From Chrysomallon squamiferum (Eukaryota > Mollusca > Gastropoda > Neomphalida > Peltospiridae), in contig CM022675.1 of assembly GCA_012295275.1 (NCBI GenBank), positions 9,590,193-9,654,192 of the forward strand: a stretch of 64,000 bases of DNA, read 5' to 3'. Shown here in pieces: positions 1-19,204 of the stretch (its first letter is position 1; every line of letters begins with the position of its first letter). Both the position numbers and the translations under genes were made by a program. The notes under the pieces were generated by a model that searched no databases, was not told where the DNA came from, and was given only the letters and a program-made list of their open reading frames with translations.

Positions 1-87
1 TTGAGAAATACGTCATTGCGGTTAAATTGAATTTAATCATTACATAGAAGAAAACTTAAGCTTAACTGATAACAAGATGTGTAATTT

Positions 88-235
88 AATTAATAATATA
101 TTCTCCATTGTTATTTACCATTTCTTCCCAATGGTCAACAAGTTTTTCAATGCCTCTGGAACAAAATTTGAATCAGTTATCAACTGCAATGACTTACTCC
201 TCAACCCAATATAACTGAAGTTTTTTAGGCTTATC
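88..235 (-). mobile_element. Mariner-type transposase C-terminal relic
   Basis: Read on the - strand, this stretch encodes FCSRGIEKLVDHWEEM followed by VNNNGEY and a stop. That resembles the C-terminal end of mariner/Tc1-superfamily transposases, where a G-I-x-x-L-x-x-R/H-W block is followed by NGEY or GxY. In-frame stops lie just upstream (around VIAVDN), so this is a dead fragment. It sits in the carrier intron in antisense orientation. No terminal inverted repeats were identified. The motif is seen directly; the family assignment is inference from the motif. Confidence 0.55.
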
Positions 236-245
236 ATCATCATAA

Positions 246-8268
<8,023 letters not shown>

Positions 8269-8310
8269 TTAACATCCATCCAACTGTTTCTGAACCCATG
8301 CTTTCAAGTT
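8269..8310 (-). CDS. Aminotransferase last coding exon
   Basis: 42 nt after TTCTTTTCAG. It encodes NLKAWVQKQLDGC and TAA. With exon 11 it rebuilds the C-terminal GIQNLKAWV helix seen in related enzymes. Confidence 0.9.
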   Translation of the reverse strand, partial: NLKAWVQKQLDGC

Positions 8311-8933
8311 CTGAAAAGAAAAGAAACAAAAAGTAAATAATTGCTTCTTATTTTTATTCTTCCTAATAAATAAATAAATAAAAAATAAATACCAAAATAT
8401 TACTATTAATAAATAAATAAATAAAATAGCACTACAACTACCAATAAATAAGTAAAATAAATAAATAAATAAATAAAATAGCACTACAACTACCAATAAA
8501 TAAATAAAATATTAATATTAATAAATAAATAAATAAAGAAAGAAAGAAATCCTAATAAATATTGATATTTGCAAATCGGTGAGTTATCGTATTGCATATA
8601 GAGTTATCGTACCTGAATTCCGTCATACACTGGTAAACAGTGCTCTTTTAACAAATGAATCGGGTAACGGCTCCTCAAGGCCAAGTTTGCGGCTGAAAGC
8701 TAGAGCCTCGGTCCCATCAAAGTTTACAAAGCAGAGTCGAGTTGTAAATTCTTCAGTAGGACGAAGATAATACGGGCCACCTGCCATCAGCTGAAATAGA
8801 AATATCTTTTTATTTAAAAAATGTCCGTCATGATGACAATTTGATATCTTTAAATGCCCTTATTATAAAAATGTATTTGTTATAAGAAAATAACTTCGTT
8901 CTTTCTTTCTTTTTCTTTTATTTGTTATTATAC

Positions 8934-8965
<32 letters not shown>

Positions 8966-9312
8966 TTATTATTATTATTATTATTATTATTATTTTAAAA
9001 ACAACTTTAAAACGATAATATAACCTTTTTAATGTCCCTTGTGACATAATAATATATCCTTATATGTCAGTAACAGTGACTGTGTTGTGACAGTATGACG
9101 TATATTTAAACGTCAGTAACACGTTAATGTGTCGTACATTAATTACTATAATACAATGCTAGGAAATATCTTTCGATACGAAGCTTGCTTTTTTAAAAAT
9201 AATAACTTCAGAAGCAGTAAGAAAAACAAAGCCATTATAGCAACACCCAATTTTTTTTTTTTTTTTTAGATATATATATATATAATTATAAAATAAATAC
9301 AGATAAATACAA

Positions 9313-9390
<78 letters not shown>

Positions 9391-11340
9391 AATAAATAAA
9401 TAAATTTAAAAAGTAACAACACCAGTAATAACAATTATAACAGCATAAACATAATAACCAACAACAACAAGAACAACAACAATAAAGTAATACTAAAAAT
9501 AATAACAACCACTAATGATAATGATAATAATGATACGACTACAACGACGACGACTACTCACAGCTACTGATGCCTCTTTCAGGATCAAGTTACACATCTG
9601 ATCACACGTTTTGATCCCTCGTTCTTTCAGTCTGTGAGCAATCAGCTCGAAGTCAGGAAAAACATAATAGCCAGCCCCTGGTCGCACTAGTCTCACTCCA
9701 ACAGACTCCAGTTCACTAAAACACGAATAAAATATTTATATTTTTACTTCTGGGCGTACGCACGTATGTTTTTTTGTACATGAACGTACACGCATTATGT
9801 CTGTGTATTTGCGTATGAATGCGCATGCATATGTGTCTGTATATTTGTGTATGATGGTGCGTATATGTTTCTGTGTATTTGTGTATGAACGTGCATGCAT
9901 GTGTATGTACATTTATGCATGAACGTGTATGTTTGTGACTGTGTTTCTGTATGAATGTACATGCATTTATTTGAAAAAATTTAATACGAAACGTGCATGG
10001 TGATGTAAAATTGTTCATGAACGTACATGCATGTGTCTGTACAGTTATGTATGAGCGTGAATGCTTGTGTCTGCATATTTGTGTATGGAAGTTCATGTAC
10101 GTCTACGTGTACTGATGTAAGTATGTTAGTTATACCTGCAGCAGTATTCAGAAACGGCGGCCATTATCCGTGTGGTGTGATTAATGTAGTCCGCACAAGC
10201 GTCGCCATCTTTAAATGTCTGTAATAACGACAGCATATCATTTAATATCAGAGTCAAAAACCACATTTTGTCTATCATGTGGTATGGTCAAAGGTTTTAA
10301 AAAATCTACAGTTAATCAATGTGATATGATGTGGTTCAATGATTAAAACATATATAACACGTTTCTGTATCTGTAAGAGAATTCAGAGCACGTTTTTTAA
10401 TGATTAATAGAATATAAACGACGACTGGTATGAATACAGTACTTTACCATTACTGTATATAATGGATAGATATATAAAATACGTTCCTATCACTGTAACA
10501 GGTTATCCAACATTTGTTTCAATGACTGTGACATGGATTACAAATACGTTTCAAAGTTTGTAACAGGATATACAAAATACGTTCCTATGATTGTAATAGG
10601 ATATCCAACATTTGTTTCAGGGTATAAAATACGATTGTAACGATTGAATATATGTTACTGTGACTATAACAAGATACGAAAACATATTCCAAAATTTGTA
10701 TCAGGATATGAACAACATATATTGCTATGACTGTATCAGGAATTACAAACATGTTTCAAAATTTTGTAATAGGATATACGAAATACGTTCCTAAGACTGT
10801 AACAGGATATCCAACATTTGTTTCAGTTACAGGGCATGAAACACATTTGAATGATTATAGCAGGATATATGACATATGTTCTTGTGACTGTACCACGATG
10901 TAGAACACGTAAAAAAAAAAATATTGTTTTTCAATGTATATCAGTATATTTTATATGACATCTCTCCCCCCTCACCACGATTACCTCAGCTATTGCGTAC
11001 TGCATAGGTGCAGGTGCACAGGAAAACGTGTGGCTGCCAGCGCTTTTCACTCCGTCCCTAAGGGCAGACAACTCTTTTGGATAGACGTGGTATCCAATTC
11101 TCCAGCCTCCAGCACTGGCCCATTTCGACAGCCCTGTACAGAGAATGGTGCCTTCCGGGTAGTACTGAAAGAACAGAAATAATGACGTTCGTTCATAGAG
11201 AAAGTTTATAGTTGGTTAGGTTGAGAAAATGTATGTAGCTGTTGTTATCTTAAAAAAAAAATAATAATAATAATAATAAAATGAAATACCATTATTAACA
11301 GCAGCGGTAGCAATAGTTGTAGTACTAGTAGTAGTACTAG

Positions 11341-11374
<34 letters not shown>

Positions 11375-11612
11375 AGCAGTAACAGTAGTAGCATTATCTG
11401 TTACAGTAAATTATATTAAAATAATTTCTGTATACTTAAAATAATGTCTGACACTGAGTTTATTGTTTTCATTCATAATATACGTTTATATAGTTTCAGT
11501 ATGCGATATATTATTATGTAAGAACCAAACGCTCGCATGAATCGAGGAAATATATTTTAAATAGTTTTAAAAGTATATTAATAAACTTTTTCTTAATGTT
11601 GTTGTTGTTATG

Positions 11613-11670
<58 letters not shown>

Positions 11671-11999
11671 TAAGTTTGAAATGGTTATAACGTCATCATT
11701 AACTGCAGGTAAAAACAAAATGGCTACCTTCACTAGCGACACGTGATTATGTTTGTAGTTCAGACGTGCGTAGATCTCATCGCTCAAAATAACCATCTTG
11801 TGTTTCCTGAATGTCTCACTAAAATATAATAATAATAATAATAATAAATATTGTCTGATATAAATAGCGTGAAAATAAATTGCAAGAATTAATAATATAA
11901 AAGTATCCAATTGAATAATCAGTATCTATTAATAAATAAAGTTAATTATGTACTTTATAACTTGTTTGTATTTAATGATTTTCAATGTAATTTTAAGAG

Positions 12000-12094
<95 letters not shown>

Positions 12095-12451
12095 ATTCAA
12101 ACGCAAATAGATATATTATATTAACCCTGTCTCCAAAAATTCTGTTGAAAATAAATATTAAGATGGCGACAAAATACAATATGACTACAAATTCTAAAGT
12201 TAACACATGATAGCACTTAACAAATAGCCTAAATAAATTGTATTCATTACTAAGTTCAGTAATAAAACTCCTGTTGTCATTTCTTTCTTTCTTGAGTTTC
12301 GTGTTACATAAAATGTCGAATAATATTAACAGCAGTGATGGCAGGCCTGTTAGATTTCTATGAAACACACAAAACGTAATAAAGAAATGGAAAACGGCAG
12401 CCATCTGAAATTTCTTTTATTATAATAGTGTCATACTTTAAAATTCGTTTC

Positions 12452-12490
<39 letters not shown>

Positions 12491-12612
12491 CGTCGAATAC
12501 AAAGTCTTTGTAGAATATTTGTTACCTCAAGGCACTCAATTCAGCCTCGGTGTAAACCGCGCCAGCTGAAAATAGAACATTGTTTACAAAGTGCTCCCAA
12601 CGTTTGATATTT

Positions 12613-12643
<31 letters not shown>

Positions 12644-13043
12644 TTAATAGTTTTTGTTCTTGCTTTCTTTTTAATTAAAAATATATAAAATAATTTTTTG
12701 ATCAGTTTATTACATATCTGATATATTTACATTCGTAAGTGCACAAAGTGAGACTCAGGCGGGAAAAAATCCCCCCCCCACGCACCGAATTCAGAAGTAA
12801 GTATTTCAAGCAGACGTCAAGAAAAGGAAATAATTTGATGAAAAAGAGACAAGCCATTTGCCTCTCCCCAATTTTCTATGCATGACATTTTAATACAAAA
12901 ATGCGAACAGAAGTACATTTTAAATCAAAATAGGAACGAAACATTTACATTTAATCATTTTCATTTATACCTTTAAATTAGATTAAAATATTTATTAAAA
13001 ATTGGCTGTGCGGACGTTCTATGTTGTTTTGATTAGTTCAAGA

Positions 13044-13106
<63 letters not shown>

Positions 13107-14405
13107 ATTAGGTTATATATAAAACTGAGTGGAATAAAAAAAAAACACCCCATAAAAATAGAAAATAAAATCATATGCAAATGATTTTTTGTATGAACGT
13201 GCATGCATGTGTATATTTGTGTATATTATTATATAATTTTATTTCATTTAATTATCTATTTATTTATTATCAAAACATTATTTTATTATTATTAATGTAG
13301 TTATTTTGTTATAATTTAATTATTTTTCTAATCTTTATTTCGTTTATATATGTTTTTAAAATTATATTTTCTATATTTGTATTATTTATTTTATTATGTT
13401 TTATTGTTTATGCGGGATTTTTTTTTTTTTTTTTTTTGCACGCATTATGGTACGTTTTATATGTTAAATGTAATTATAACAAATATGCCTATAGCTCTTC
13501 CTATTTACCTTAATTATATATTATGAAAAAGAAAAAAACAAAAAAAAAAAAAAAAAAAAAAAGGAAAATATACTTACTTGGATTGTCAGGATTTGTAAAA
13601 ATCATTAGTTTATTTCCTTCCAGTCCGGAGACTGCCTATAAATAGAATTAATAATTTAAATACAAAATGACTTAGTCTTGTTGTTATCGTTCTTATTATT
13701 TTACTATTGATGTCATTAATTGTCATTATAAATATAATCATTAACATCAGCATCATGTCATTAATGGGGTTTTTTTCATCATCATCATCATAATAATAAT
13801 AATAATAATAATAATAGTAATAATAATAATAATAATAATAATTATTATTATTATTATTATTATTGTTCTTGTTCTTGTTAGTATTATTATTTTAAAGCAT
13901 AATATTGTTATACTAATTACTGTCGTCATCATCATCATCATCATCATCATCATTATTATTATTAATGCCATCATCACCAACGTCATCGTCATCATTAGGC
14001 AGCTAGTACTACACCTAGTAGGAAATTTCCCATTCCAGTCTAATACTCCCAACTGATTTATCAAAAGCCGTTGTATGAGTTTTATTTTGACTATAGGAAG
14101 GTGCATATGACATATTTTAGCTTCTATTCGAAAAATAATAGCTTTTTGTGTCGCGTCATCTCTTTCATCATTCCCAGTGTATATTTATAGTCTTTATCTA
14201 TGCAAACGATGCTACATAACCATTGACTAAAAAATGCAAGATATAATTTCTTCTTCTTCGTCAACATCATCGTCAGTATCGTAAATATTATGGATATGAT
14301 TTATAGTATTGTTATTGTTTCTTTATTATTGGTCGTTTTCGTTGTGATGTTTCACCAATGTCATCGTTATTGCTGTTATCGCCATCGTCATCATCATCAT
14401 CATCA

Positions 14406-14447
<42 letters not shown>

Positions 14448-15335
14448 GAGAGAAAGCCTCGTTTTGACAATAGATAAGAAACCTGTTCTATATCATGAGG
14501 TGTGACTTTCCACTGTGATTCAAGTTCAGTTCTGATAACTATTGGTGAGTGTCGAGAGAGCATACACTGTGGCTTGTACGTTGTCCAGGACGGCGACAAC
14601 AGAAACACTTCTAAAAAAAAAAAAAAAAAAAGGAACCGTATTTTTATTTCATGTACGGACTTTTAAATTTATAATTTTATTTTATTTTATTTTATGTTAT
14701 TTTGTTTTATTATCCATATTCTATTCTGTTCTATTATGTTCTTTCGCGTTGTGTTTTAATTTTATTTATTTATTTATTTATTTGTTATTTTAATAAGTTA
14801 ATAAACGAGGAGGCCTTTTCAGGGATACGTCCTTAACAGAAGAAAACAACTTACTTCCATTGTAAATACTCAGAAGCAGAAATATGAGTTCCTTGCTGCC
14901 CGGGCCGACAAGGACGTTGGCAGGGTCAAGGTCAAAGTGAAGAAAGAAGATTTTGATAATTCATACTTTTCTTGGAAGCTGTTGCTGTTGTTCGTTCCGC
15001 AGTTAGGGTTTTGTTGTTGTTGAAGAAAGCAAAAAGAGATTTTGATAATTAACGTAGTGTTTTTTTGAATTCAAATATTTATTATTAAAATTATAAAATG
15101 TTGCGATAGAAGCGATATCTAATTTCAAGTCGGAGTTTCTACGGGTCTTAGGCGGTTCCCAGACTCCACGCCCAAAGTTTTTGCCCCACTCCGCTCGCCG
15201 ATTAAGTGTTTTTGCCTCATTTCAAAAAGAGTCCAGTTGCTGCCATGATACGTGTAGTTTTAGAAAGAATGTTTGATGCGTGCATCTATTAACCCACAGT
15301 CTTTTACATACTTGTTGATTTTCTTTTTTCTTTTT

Positions 15336-15398
<63 letters not shown>

Positions 15399-16393
15399 CT
15401 TTTTTTTTTAATCTTGTTTTTATTATTATTATTATTATTATTATGATTATTTTATTATTATTATTTTAAAGTGTATTTATGTGACTATTTTTGGTTAAAC
15501 GTTTATACAAACTAGTATGGCTGAACTTTATGCAATCTAGTATGGCTGAACTGAGAATAATCCAAAAGCACACATTACGGAGTAAGACCTCGCCCTTTTA
15601 TTTTAATGTCAGCGAGTACTTTGACTCAGATTTATTTAGTCGACCTGCTTTTCAAAGTTCGCTCCCGATGTGACCCCTAGGTTCTCACATTCATAGATTG
15701 TACGGTGGGTGTATCCTGTTTTTCAAAAAACTGGATTACTTTATCTGTGTATGCATGTTATGTTTATTTATGAATAAATCTCATTTACATTCACAGGAGC
15801 CGCTCCCTTTATTCCAATTTTTTTTTTTTTTTTTTTTGATTCATCCTTTTCTCCTTCCGGGTTTTTCATTTTCTTTTTTTTTTTTTTTTATTTTTTTTTT
15901 TTTTATTATTTCTTTATCGTAATAATGTCATCGCAATCTTTCGAAAATCCTTGAAACGCCTACAGATATTATAAATAAGTGTAAATATTTGTAATGTTTT
16001 TTTTTTTTTTTTTCTCTGATTCATCCTTTTTTTGTTGTTGTTGTTGTTTTTTTATTAAATTTTATTATTTCTTTACCATAATAGTGTTGTCTTAACCTTT
16101 CGAAAATCCTTGAAAGGAGAGGCAAATGTAATAAACAGCAAATTTTTTGTAAATTGTAATGGTTATTGAAAAAATGATAATGATAGTGTTAGTCGTAGTA
16201 CTGCTGGTAGTGGTACATGTAGTTGAAGTAACAGTAGTAGTATCTGCAGTAACAGAAGTAATAGCAGCAGCAATAGTAATAGTAATAATAATAATATATA
16301 ATAATAGTCTGTGATATTTATTTGGAATTAGCGTTCAGTGGCAAATTTGGTTCATGGCTCCCACTTATATATAACTCATTAAAAGCTATGCAT

Positions 16394-16472
<79 letters not shown>

Positions 16473-16874
16473 TGACAAAATAATTTTTTTAGAATTGCTT
16501 TAATTTAAAGCTATGTTTAGAAAACACATTTATATGCCTAGTAGCAGTGTTTTCAAAAAATAAAACAAATAAAGATAATCAATCTATATAACAAACATCC
16601 TACACCCACACAGAGAGAGAGAGAGAGAGAGGAGACTCTATCTAACAAAGTATTATCCTCTCTGCTGTTGTGACGTCACTGCGAATGAATGTTTCGTCTT
16701 CATCTGGCATTTACAGCAAAAAATGAAACAAAAAAAAAAAAAAAATTCGCTTGTAAAAGGATAATGTGGCTGCATTCATATGTTCTTATTTAATTTCATT
16801 TTTTTTTTTTCATATATAATTCAAATAAAATAATAACCTGGAGTATAAATATTTATTTTATTTTATTTTATTAC

Positions 16875-16915
<41 letters not shown>

Positions 16916-17253
16916 TACTACTACTAATAATAATAATATATTTCTTTAAAGATATTTCAACACATTCTGTATTTTCAGCTAAACTGAAACTGAACTTACG
17001 TACACGGCCCGTACAATAGGGCAGATTAGGTCTGTGCTAAGCCTCTCTTATCAGATTTCACTTTAATGACAGTACAGTTGTAAATAGGAACACACACGTT
17101 TAAAATGCACTGTTAGCATATTATATGGACTAGAATGACGCAAGACATCCACAAACATTGACTTTGGCTCGAAATATTTGTATCCGAATAATAAAATGGA
17201 TAAATGTCAAAAACTGACACCGCTTAATAAGCAGAAATATCGATTGGTACTAG

Positions 17254-17333
<80 letters not shown>

Positions 17334-17995
17334 TAAAAAAATTGTTGTTTTATTATTTTGTTTGTTTGTTTTTGTTTTTGTTTCTTTAATGTTTTGTGTG
17401 GAAAACTACAAACAAGAAAAAACACAAATATACAAAAAAGTATAATATGAGATAATCGATTGTGACTGATTAAGATATATAATGGAAAATTAAGTTGTTG
17501 TTTTTTGTTGTTGTTTTTTTGTTTTTTTTTTTTTTTTTTTTTTTGGAGGGGGAATATTTATTTTTAATTAATTAATTAATTTTTTATTTTATTTTAAAAC
17601 ATATTAAATATAATTTTTTAAATTAATTTATTTATTCACTTACTTAGTTACATATTTTTCGCTCTCTCTCTATATATATGTGTGTGTGTGTATATATAGC
17701 TAGGTTAAGAAAACCGAGATCTTTTATTACCACATTGAATATATAATTAAGTACATATGTACTGGTATGAGCTATTTTTGTTTATTTAAAAGATAGGTTT
17801 TAGGCTTTTATGCACATATATAATTATTTCGCTTGAATATGTTTACTGTCAATTTTTTTTTCAAAATCTCAGTGTATGTCCTTGAATGTATGTGCTTTAT
17901 TCAAGCATTATTCAAGTGCAAATCAGTAGTAAGTTATTATATTTAGTTTGTCAAGCCTGCAAGTTGAAAGGCTTTCAATTAGTTTACCTAATACA

Positions 17996-18055
<60 letters not shown>

Positions 18056-18475
18056 GTCACCAGCTCCATAAAAAAGAACAATAATTCGGTCGTTGATGAA
18101 ATCGGACTGTTTCTATAATTCAGTTTTTCAAAATAATAACAGCAGCAGCAGCAGCAACAAAAAACAACAACAACAACATCATCATCATCATCATCATGTA
18201 TAAATAAATAAGCAAACAAAATAATAAAAGATTCTTTATATGCGGAATCCCTTACAGTGTTTTAGTAGCTTACCCGTTACTGGGAGATACGCGTTGTGTC
18301 CAGCATGCTTCTTCAACGCTTCCACAGCTACATTGATAACGGGAAATGGCGATTGTCCGAATCCAAAATGGTAAACGGTAATGCCTTCCTGAATTAGTTC
18401 TTTAATTTCTTCATTAAATGCCAAATTTGAGGCGCCGCTATAGGTCGAAAGATCTGCACGTATTAGAGACGTCAT
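8269..18475 (-). CDS. PLP-dependent class I/II aminotransferase (12-exon model)
   Basis: A fold-type I aminotransferase; the amino-acid substrate is not known. Exons, 5' to 3' on the - strand: 18475-18274, 17031-17000 (tentative), 14970-14855, 14610-14483, 13635-13578, 12565-12526, 11818-11728, 11164-10985, 10218-10136, 9715-9562, 8790-8613 and 8310-8269. Junction phases agree throughout. With two one-base frame corrections the model gives about 433 residues, a usual length for the class. Visible hallmarks are VLVGPGSKE (residue ~97), SPSWTTY (~122), NPDNPTG (Asn177, PLP O3' contact), SDEIY (Asp205/Tyr208), GLSKWASAGGWRIGY (Lys236, Schiff base) and TRLCFVNFDG (Arg379, substrate carboxylate). 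No signal peptide or membrane segment is seen, so a soluble enzyme is expected. The start is the first ATG after an in-frame TAA. A one-base frame break lies in exon 11 (see findings). The overall pattern recalls bacterial-type COG0436 aminotransferases more than animal AST or ALT. Confidence 0.88.
8613..8790 (-). CDS. Aminotransferase exon 11 with one-base frameshift
   Basis: 178 nt between TATTTCAG and GTACGA. It reads LMAGGPYYLRPTEEFTTRLC, FVNFDGTEALAFSRKL, ...DSFVK, then hits TGA. The frame one base away continues as EHCLPVYDGIQ, which joins exon 12 (NLKAWV) as in relatives. The exon is one base too long for its phases. The extra base is best placed in the A4 run (TTTT on the + strand, 8646-8649). 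Confidence 0.88.
9312..9404. repeat. (AAT)n followed by (AAAT)n microsatellite
   Basis: About 70 bp of AAT repeats grading into AAAT repeats, in the intron between aminotransferase exons 10 and 11. Confidence 0.95.
9562..9715 (-). CDS. Aminotransferase exon 10
   Basis: 154 nt between GTTTTAG and a GTGAGT donor. It encodes ELESVGVRLVRPGAGYYVFP and DFELIAHRLKERGIKTCDQM. The P-x-G-x-Y-x-F-P-D-F turn is typical of the C-terminal small domain. Confidence 0.92.
9730..10120. repeat. Degenerate minisatellite, TGTATGAACGTGCATGCATG-like unit
   Basis: About ten diverged units of roughly 35-40 bp built around TGTGTATGAACGTGCATGCA and TGTCTGTATATTTG, in the intron between exons 9 and 10. A single copy of the same core recurs in another intron of this gene at 13189-13229. 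Confidence 0.75.
10136..10218 (-). CDS. Aminotransferase exon 9
   Basis: 83 nt between TTATTACAG and GTATAA. It encodes TFKDGDACADYINHTTRIMA and AVSEYCC. It starts in phase 0 and leaves an AG that is completed to Ser by exon 10. Confidence 0.88.
10340..10910. repeat. Degenerate minisatellite, GTAACAGGATAT-type units
   Basis: Repeats of GTAACAGGATATxCAAAATACG, TTCCTATGACTGTAACAGGA and ATCCAACATTTGTTTCAATG, with a basic period near 38 bp and a higher period near 76 bp. Divergence between copies is high. It lies in the intron between aminotransferase exons 8 and 9. Confidence 0.8.
10985..11164 (-). CDS. Aminotransferase exon 8 (catalytic lysine)
   Basis: 180 nt, phase 0 at both ends, between CTTTCAG and GTAATC. 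It encodes YYPEGTILCTGLSKWASAGG, then WRIGYHVYPKEL. The SK lysine is the expected Schiff-base residue and the Arg of GWRIGY the phosphate-binding one. Best-preserved exon of the gene. Confidence 0.95.
11728..11818 (-). CDS. Aminotransferase exon 7 (SDEIY motif)
   Basis: 91 nt between ATTTTAG and GTAGCC. It encodes SETFRKHKMVILSDEIYARL. The Asp pairs with the PLP pyridine nitrogen and the Tyr with O3' in this family. Confidence 0.92.
12002..12093. repeat. (TA)n(GA)n compound microsatellite
   Basis: About 35 bp of TA repeats passing directly into about 57 bp of GA repeats, in the intron between aminotransferase exons 6 and 7. Confidence 0.97.
12526..12565 (-). CDS. Aminotransferase exon 6
   Basis: A 40-nt exon between ATTTTCAG and GTAACA. 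It encodes (T)GAVYTEAELSALR and so completes NPDNPTG. Confidence 0.92.
13046..13102. repeat. (TTA)n microsatellite
   Basis: A run of about 19 TTA units in the intron between exons 5 and 6. Confidence 0.95.
13578..13635 (-). CDS. Aminotransferase exon 5 (NPDNP motif)
   Basis: 58 nt between TTATAG and GTAAGT. It encodes AVSGLEGNKLMIFTNPDNP. The second Asn of NPxNPTG contacts the PLP phenolic oxygen in this class. The exon ends one base into the Thr codon completed by the next exon. Confidence 0.92.
14483..14610 (-). CDS. Aminotransferase exon 4
   Basis: 128 nt after a long poly-T tract ending in TAG. It encodes VFLLSPSWTTYKPQ and then HSPIVIRTELESQWKVTP, the segment that stacks on the PLP ring and starts the large domain. 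The donor is AACAG|GTTTCT, weaker than the others. Phases match exons 3 and 5. Confidence 0.9.
14855..14970 (-). CDS. Aminotransferase exon 3 (GPGSKE motif)
   Basis: The donor GTAAGT at 14854 is clear, and FDLDPANVLVGPGSKELIFL is plainly coding. The 5' boundary is a problem: no AG lies in the open frame, and the next AG upstream (CCAAG, exon from 14970) gives an in-frame TGA. Removing one base from the A4 run at 14951-14954 opens the frame from that AG and satisfies both flanking phases. The start at 14970 therefore assumes an indel. Confidence 0.7.
15110..15260. other. Unassigned GC-richer island in intron
   Basis: About 150 bp that is much less AT-rich than its surroundings, including GGCGGTTCCCAGACTCCACG and CCGCTCGCCG. 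It has no convincing splice-bounded frame on either strand and no visible inverted repeats. It could be a decayed dispersed element. Function not recognised. Confidence 0.3.
16396..16468. repeat. (GA)n microsatellite
   Basis: About 72 bp of GA repeat, in the long intron upstream of aminotransferase exon 3. Confidence 0.97.
16880..16914. repeat. (TA)n microsatellite
   Basis: About 35 bp of pure TA repeat, followed by short CTA and ATA runs. Confidence 0.93.
17000..17031 (-). CDS. Possible 32-nt aminotransferase microexon
   Basis: It is bounded by GCACAG on the 5' side and a strong GTAAGT donor. It reads D-LICPIVRAVY in the phase left by exon 1 and returns phase 0, which exon 3 needs. It falls where relatives carry a G-L-P-E-L-R-x-A-V segment, and only the RAV resemblance supports that. 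The acceptor lacks a good pyrimidine tract. The gene needs some exon between 18274 and 14970, but this one is tentative. Confidence 0.3.
18000..18051. repeat. (CT)n microsatellite
   Basis: About 50 bp of CT repeat in aminotransferase intron 1, followed by short AGC/AAC and ATC runs at 18140-18197. Confidence 0.96.
18274..18475 (-). CDS. Aminotransferase exon 1 (start codon)
   Basis: 202 nt from ATG at 18475 to a CGG|GTAAG donor. It encodes MTSLIRADLSTYSG, then FHFGFGQSPFPV-like VYHFGFGQSPFPV and NAYLPVTG, the N-terminal substrate-site region of this aminotransferase group. An in-frame TAA lies 24 codons upstream with no ATG between. Confidence 0.88.
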
Positions 18476-18711
18476 TTTCAGTCTTGTTCTATACCCAAGT
18501 TCGAAACTGAATTCAACTTTCGAACTGTTACAGACACATGGTGTTTATCCGTAGAGCTCGATGCGCGGGTTTCTGCGCATTGCCGTCTGCAAGCAATCAG
18601 GTGCTTCTTGCAACGCAGACGTGATTCGTGGCTTCCAGAGTCAATCGATGTCACGGATGTCTCCGGGGTATCAAAACAACTCGGAACAAACAAGATATCG
18701 GTCAGTACCTG

Positions 18712-18719
18712 TATTTATA
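18712..18719 (-). promoter_or_regulatory. TATA-like box of the aminotransferase gene
   Basis: On the - strand the sequence reads CAAGTATAAATACAGG, a good TATA match. With transcription starting about 30 bp downstream, the 5' UTR would be about 210 nt up to ATG 18475. The 5' UTR interval (18476-18690) is less AT-rich than the flanks, as expected of transcribed leader. No transcript data support it. Confidence 0.4.
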
Positions 18720-18807
18720 CTTGGCGAAAAAAATAAATGAGAGCGGAAAAAAAAAAAAAAAAAAACAACAAAAAAACAACAACAACAAAACAAACAATAA
18801 AGATAAA

Positions 18808-18853
<46 letters not shown>

Positions 18854-19204
18854 TTTTGGAAATGATACTTCAACGTAAATTTACCTTATTAAATGTAAAA
18901 CTTTAATCTGTCTGTTTGTCTAAATTATTATTATTATTGTTGTTGTTGCCTAATGAGCTTAAATAAATTGAAAAATTATATATAGCTTACCTATATAAAT
19001 CTCTACCTCTCCCTGAAAAGAAAGAAAGAAAAGCAATTTAAATAAATAAATAAATTTTAAAATATGGTTATATTTGTTTATGCCTAAAATATATCTTTCT
19101 GCAAATGTCACACTATAAGACAAAACGATAGAAAAAAAATTTATATATATATATTTGGGGAAATTTTAATTATTATTATTTTTTTAAATTATTATTATTA
19201 TTAT

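Noticed and set aside
9716-10096. A His/Thr/Cys-rich 126-residue frame on the - strand
   Set aside because: It is a translation of the degenerate TGTGCATGCA minisatellite in an intron; the real exons lie on either side.
12002-12210. Frames with long Glu-Arg or Ser-Leu alternation (here and at 18000, 49087, 52366, 55258 and 57550)
   Set aside because: They come entirely from GA/CT dinucleotide repeats.
18478-18693. An open frame of about 70 codons in the aminotransferase 5' leader
   Set aside because: It has no ATG start in the transcript orientation and ends just before the true ATG; treated as leader sequence.
18991-19012. A 22-nt - strand stretch with good acceptor and donor
   Set aside because: It lies upstream of a plausible TATA-driven start and has no partner; could be an alternative leader exon but cannot be supported.
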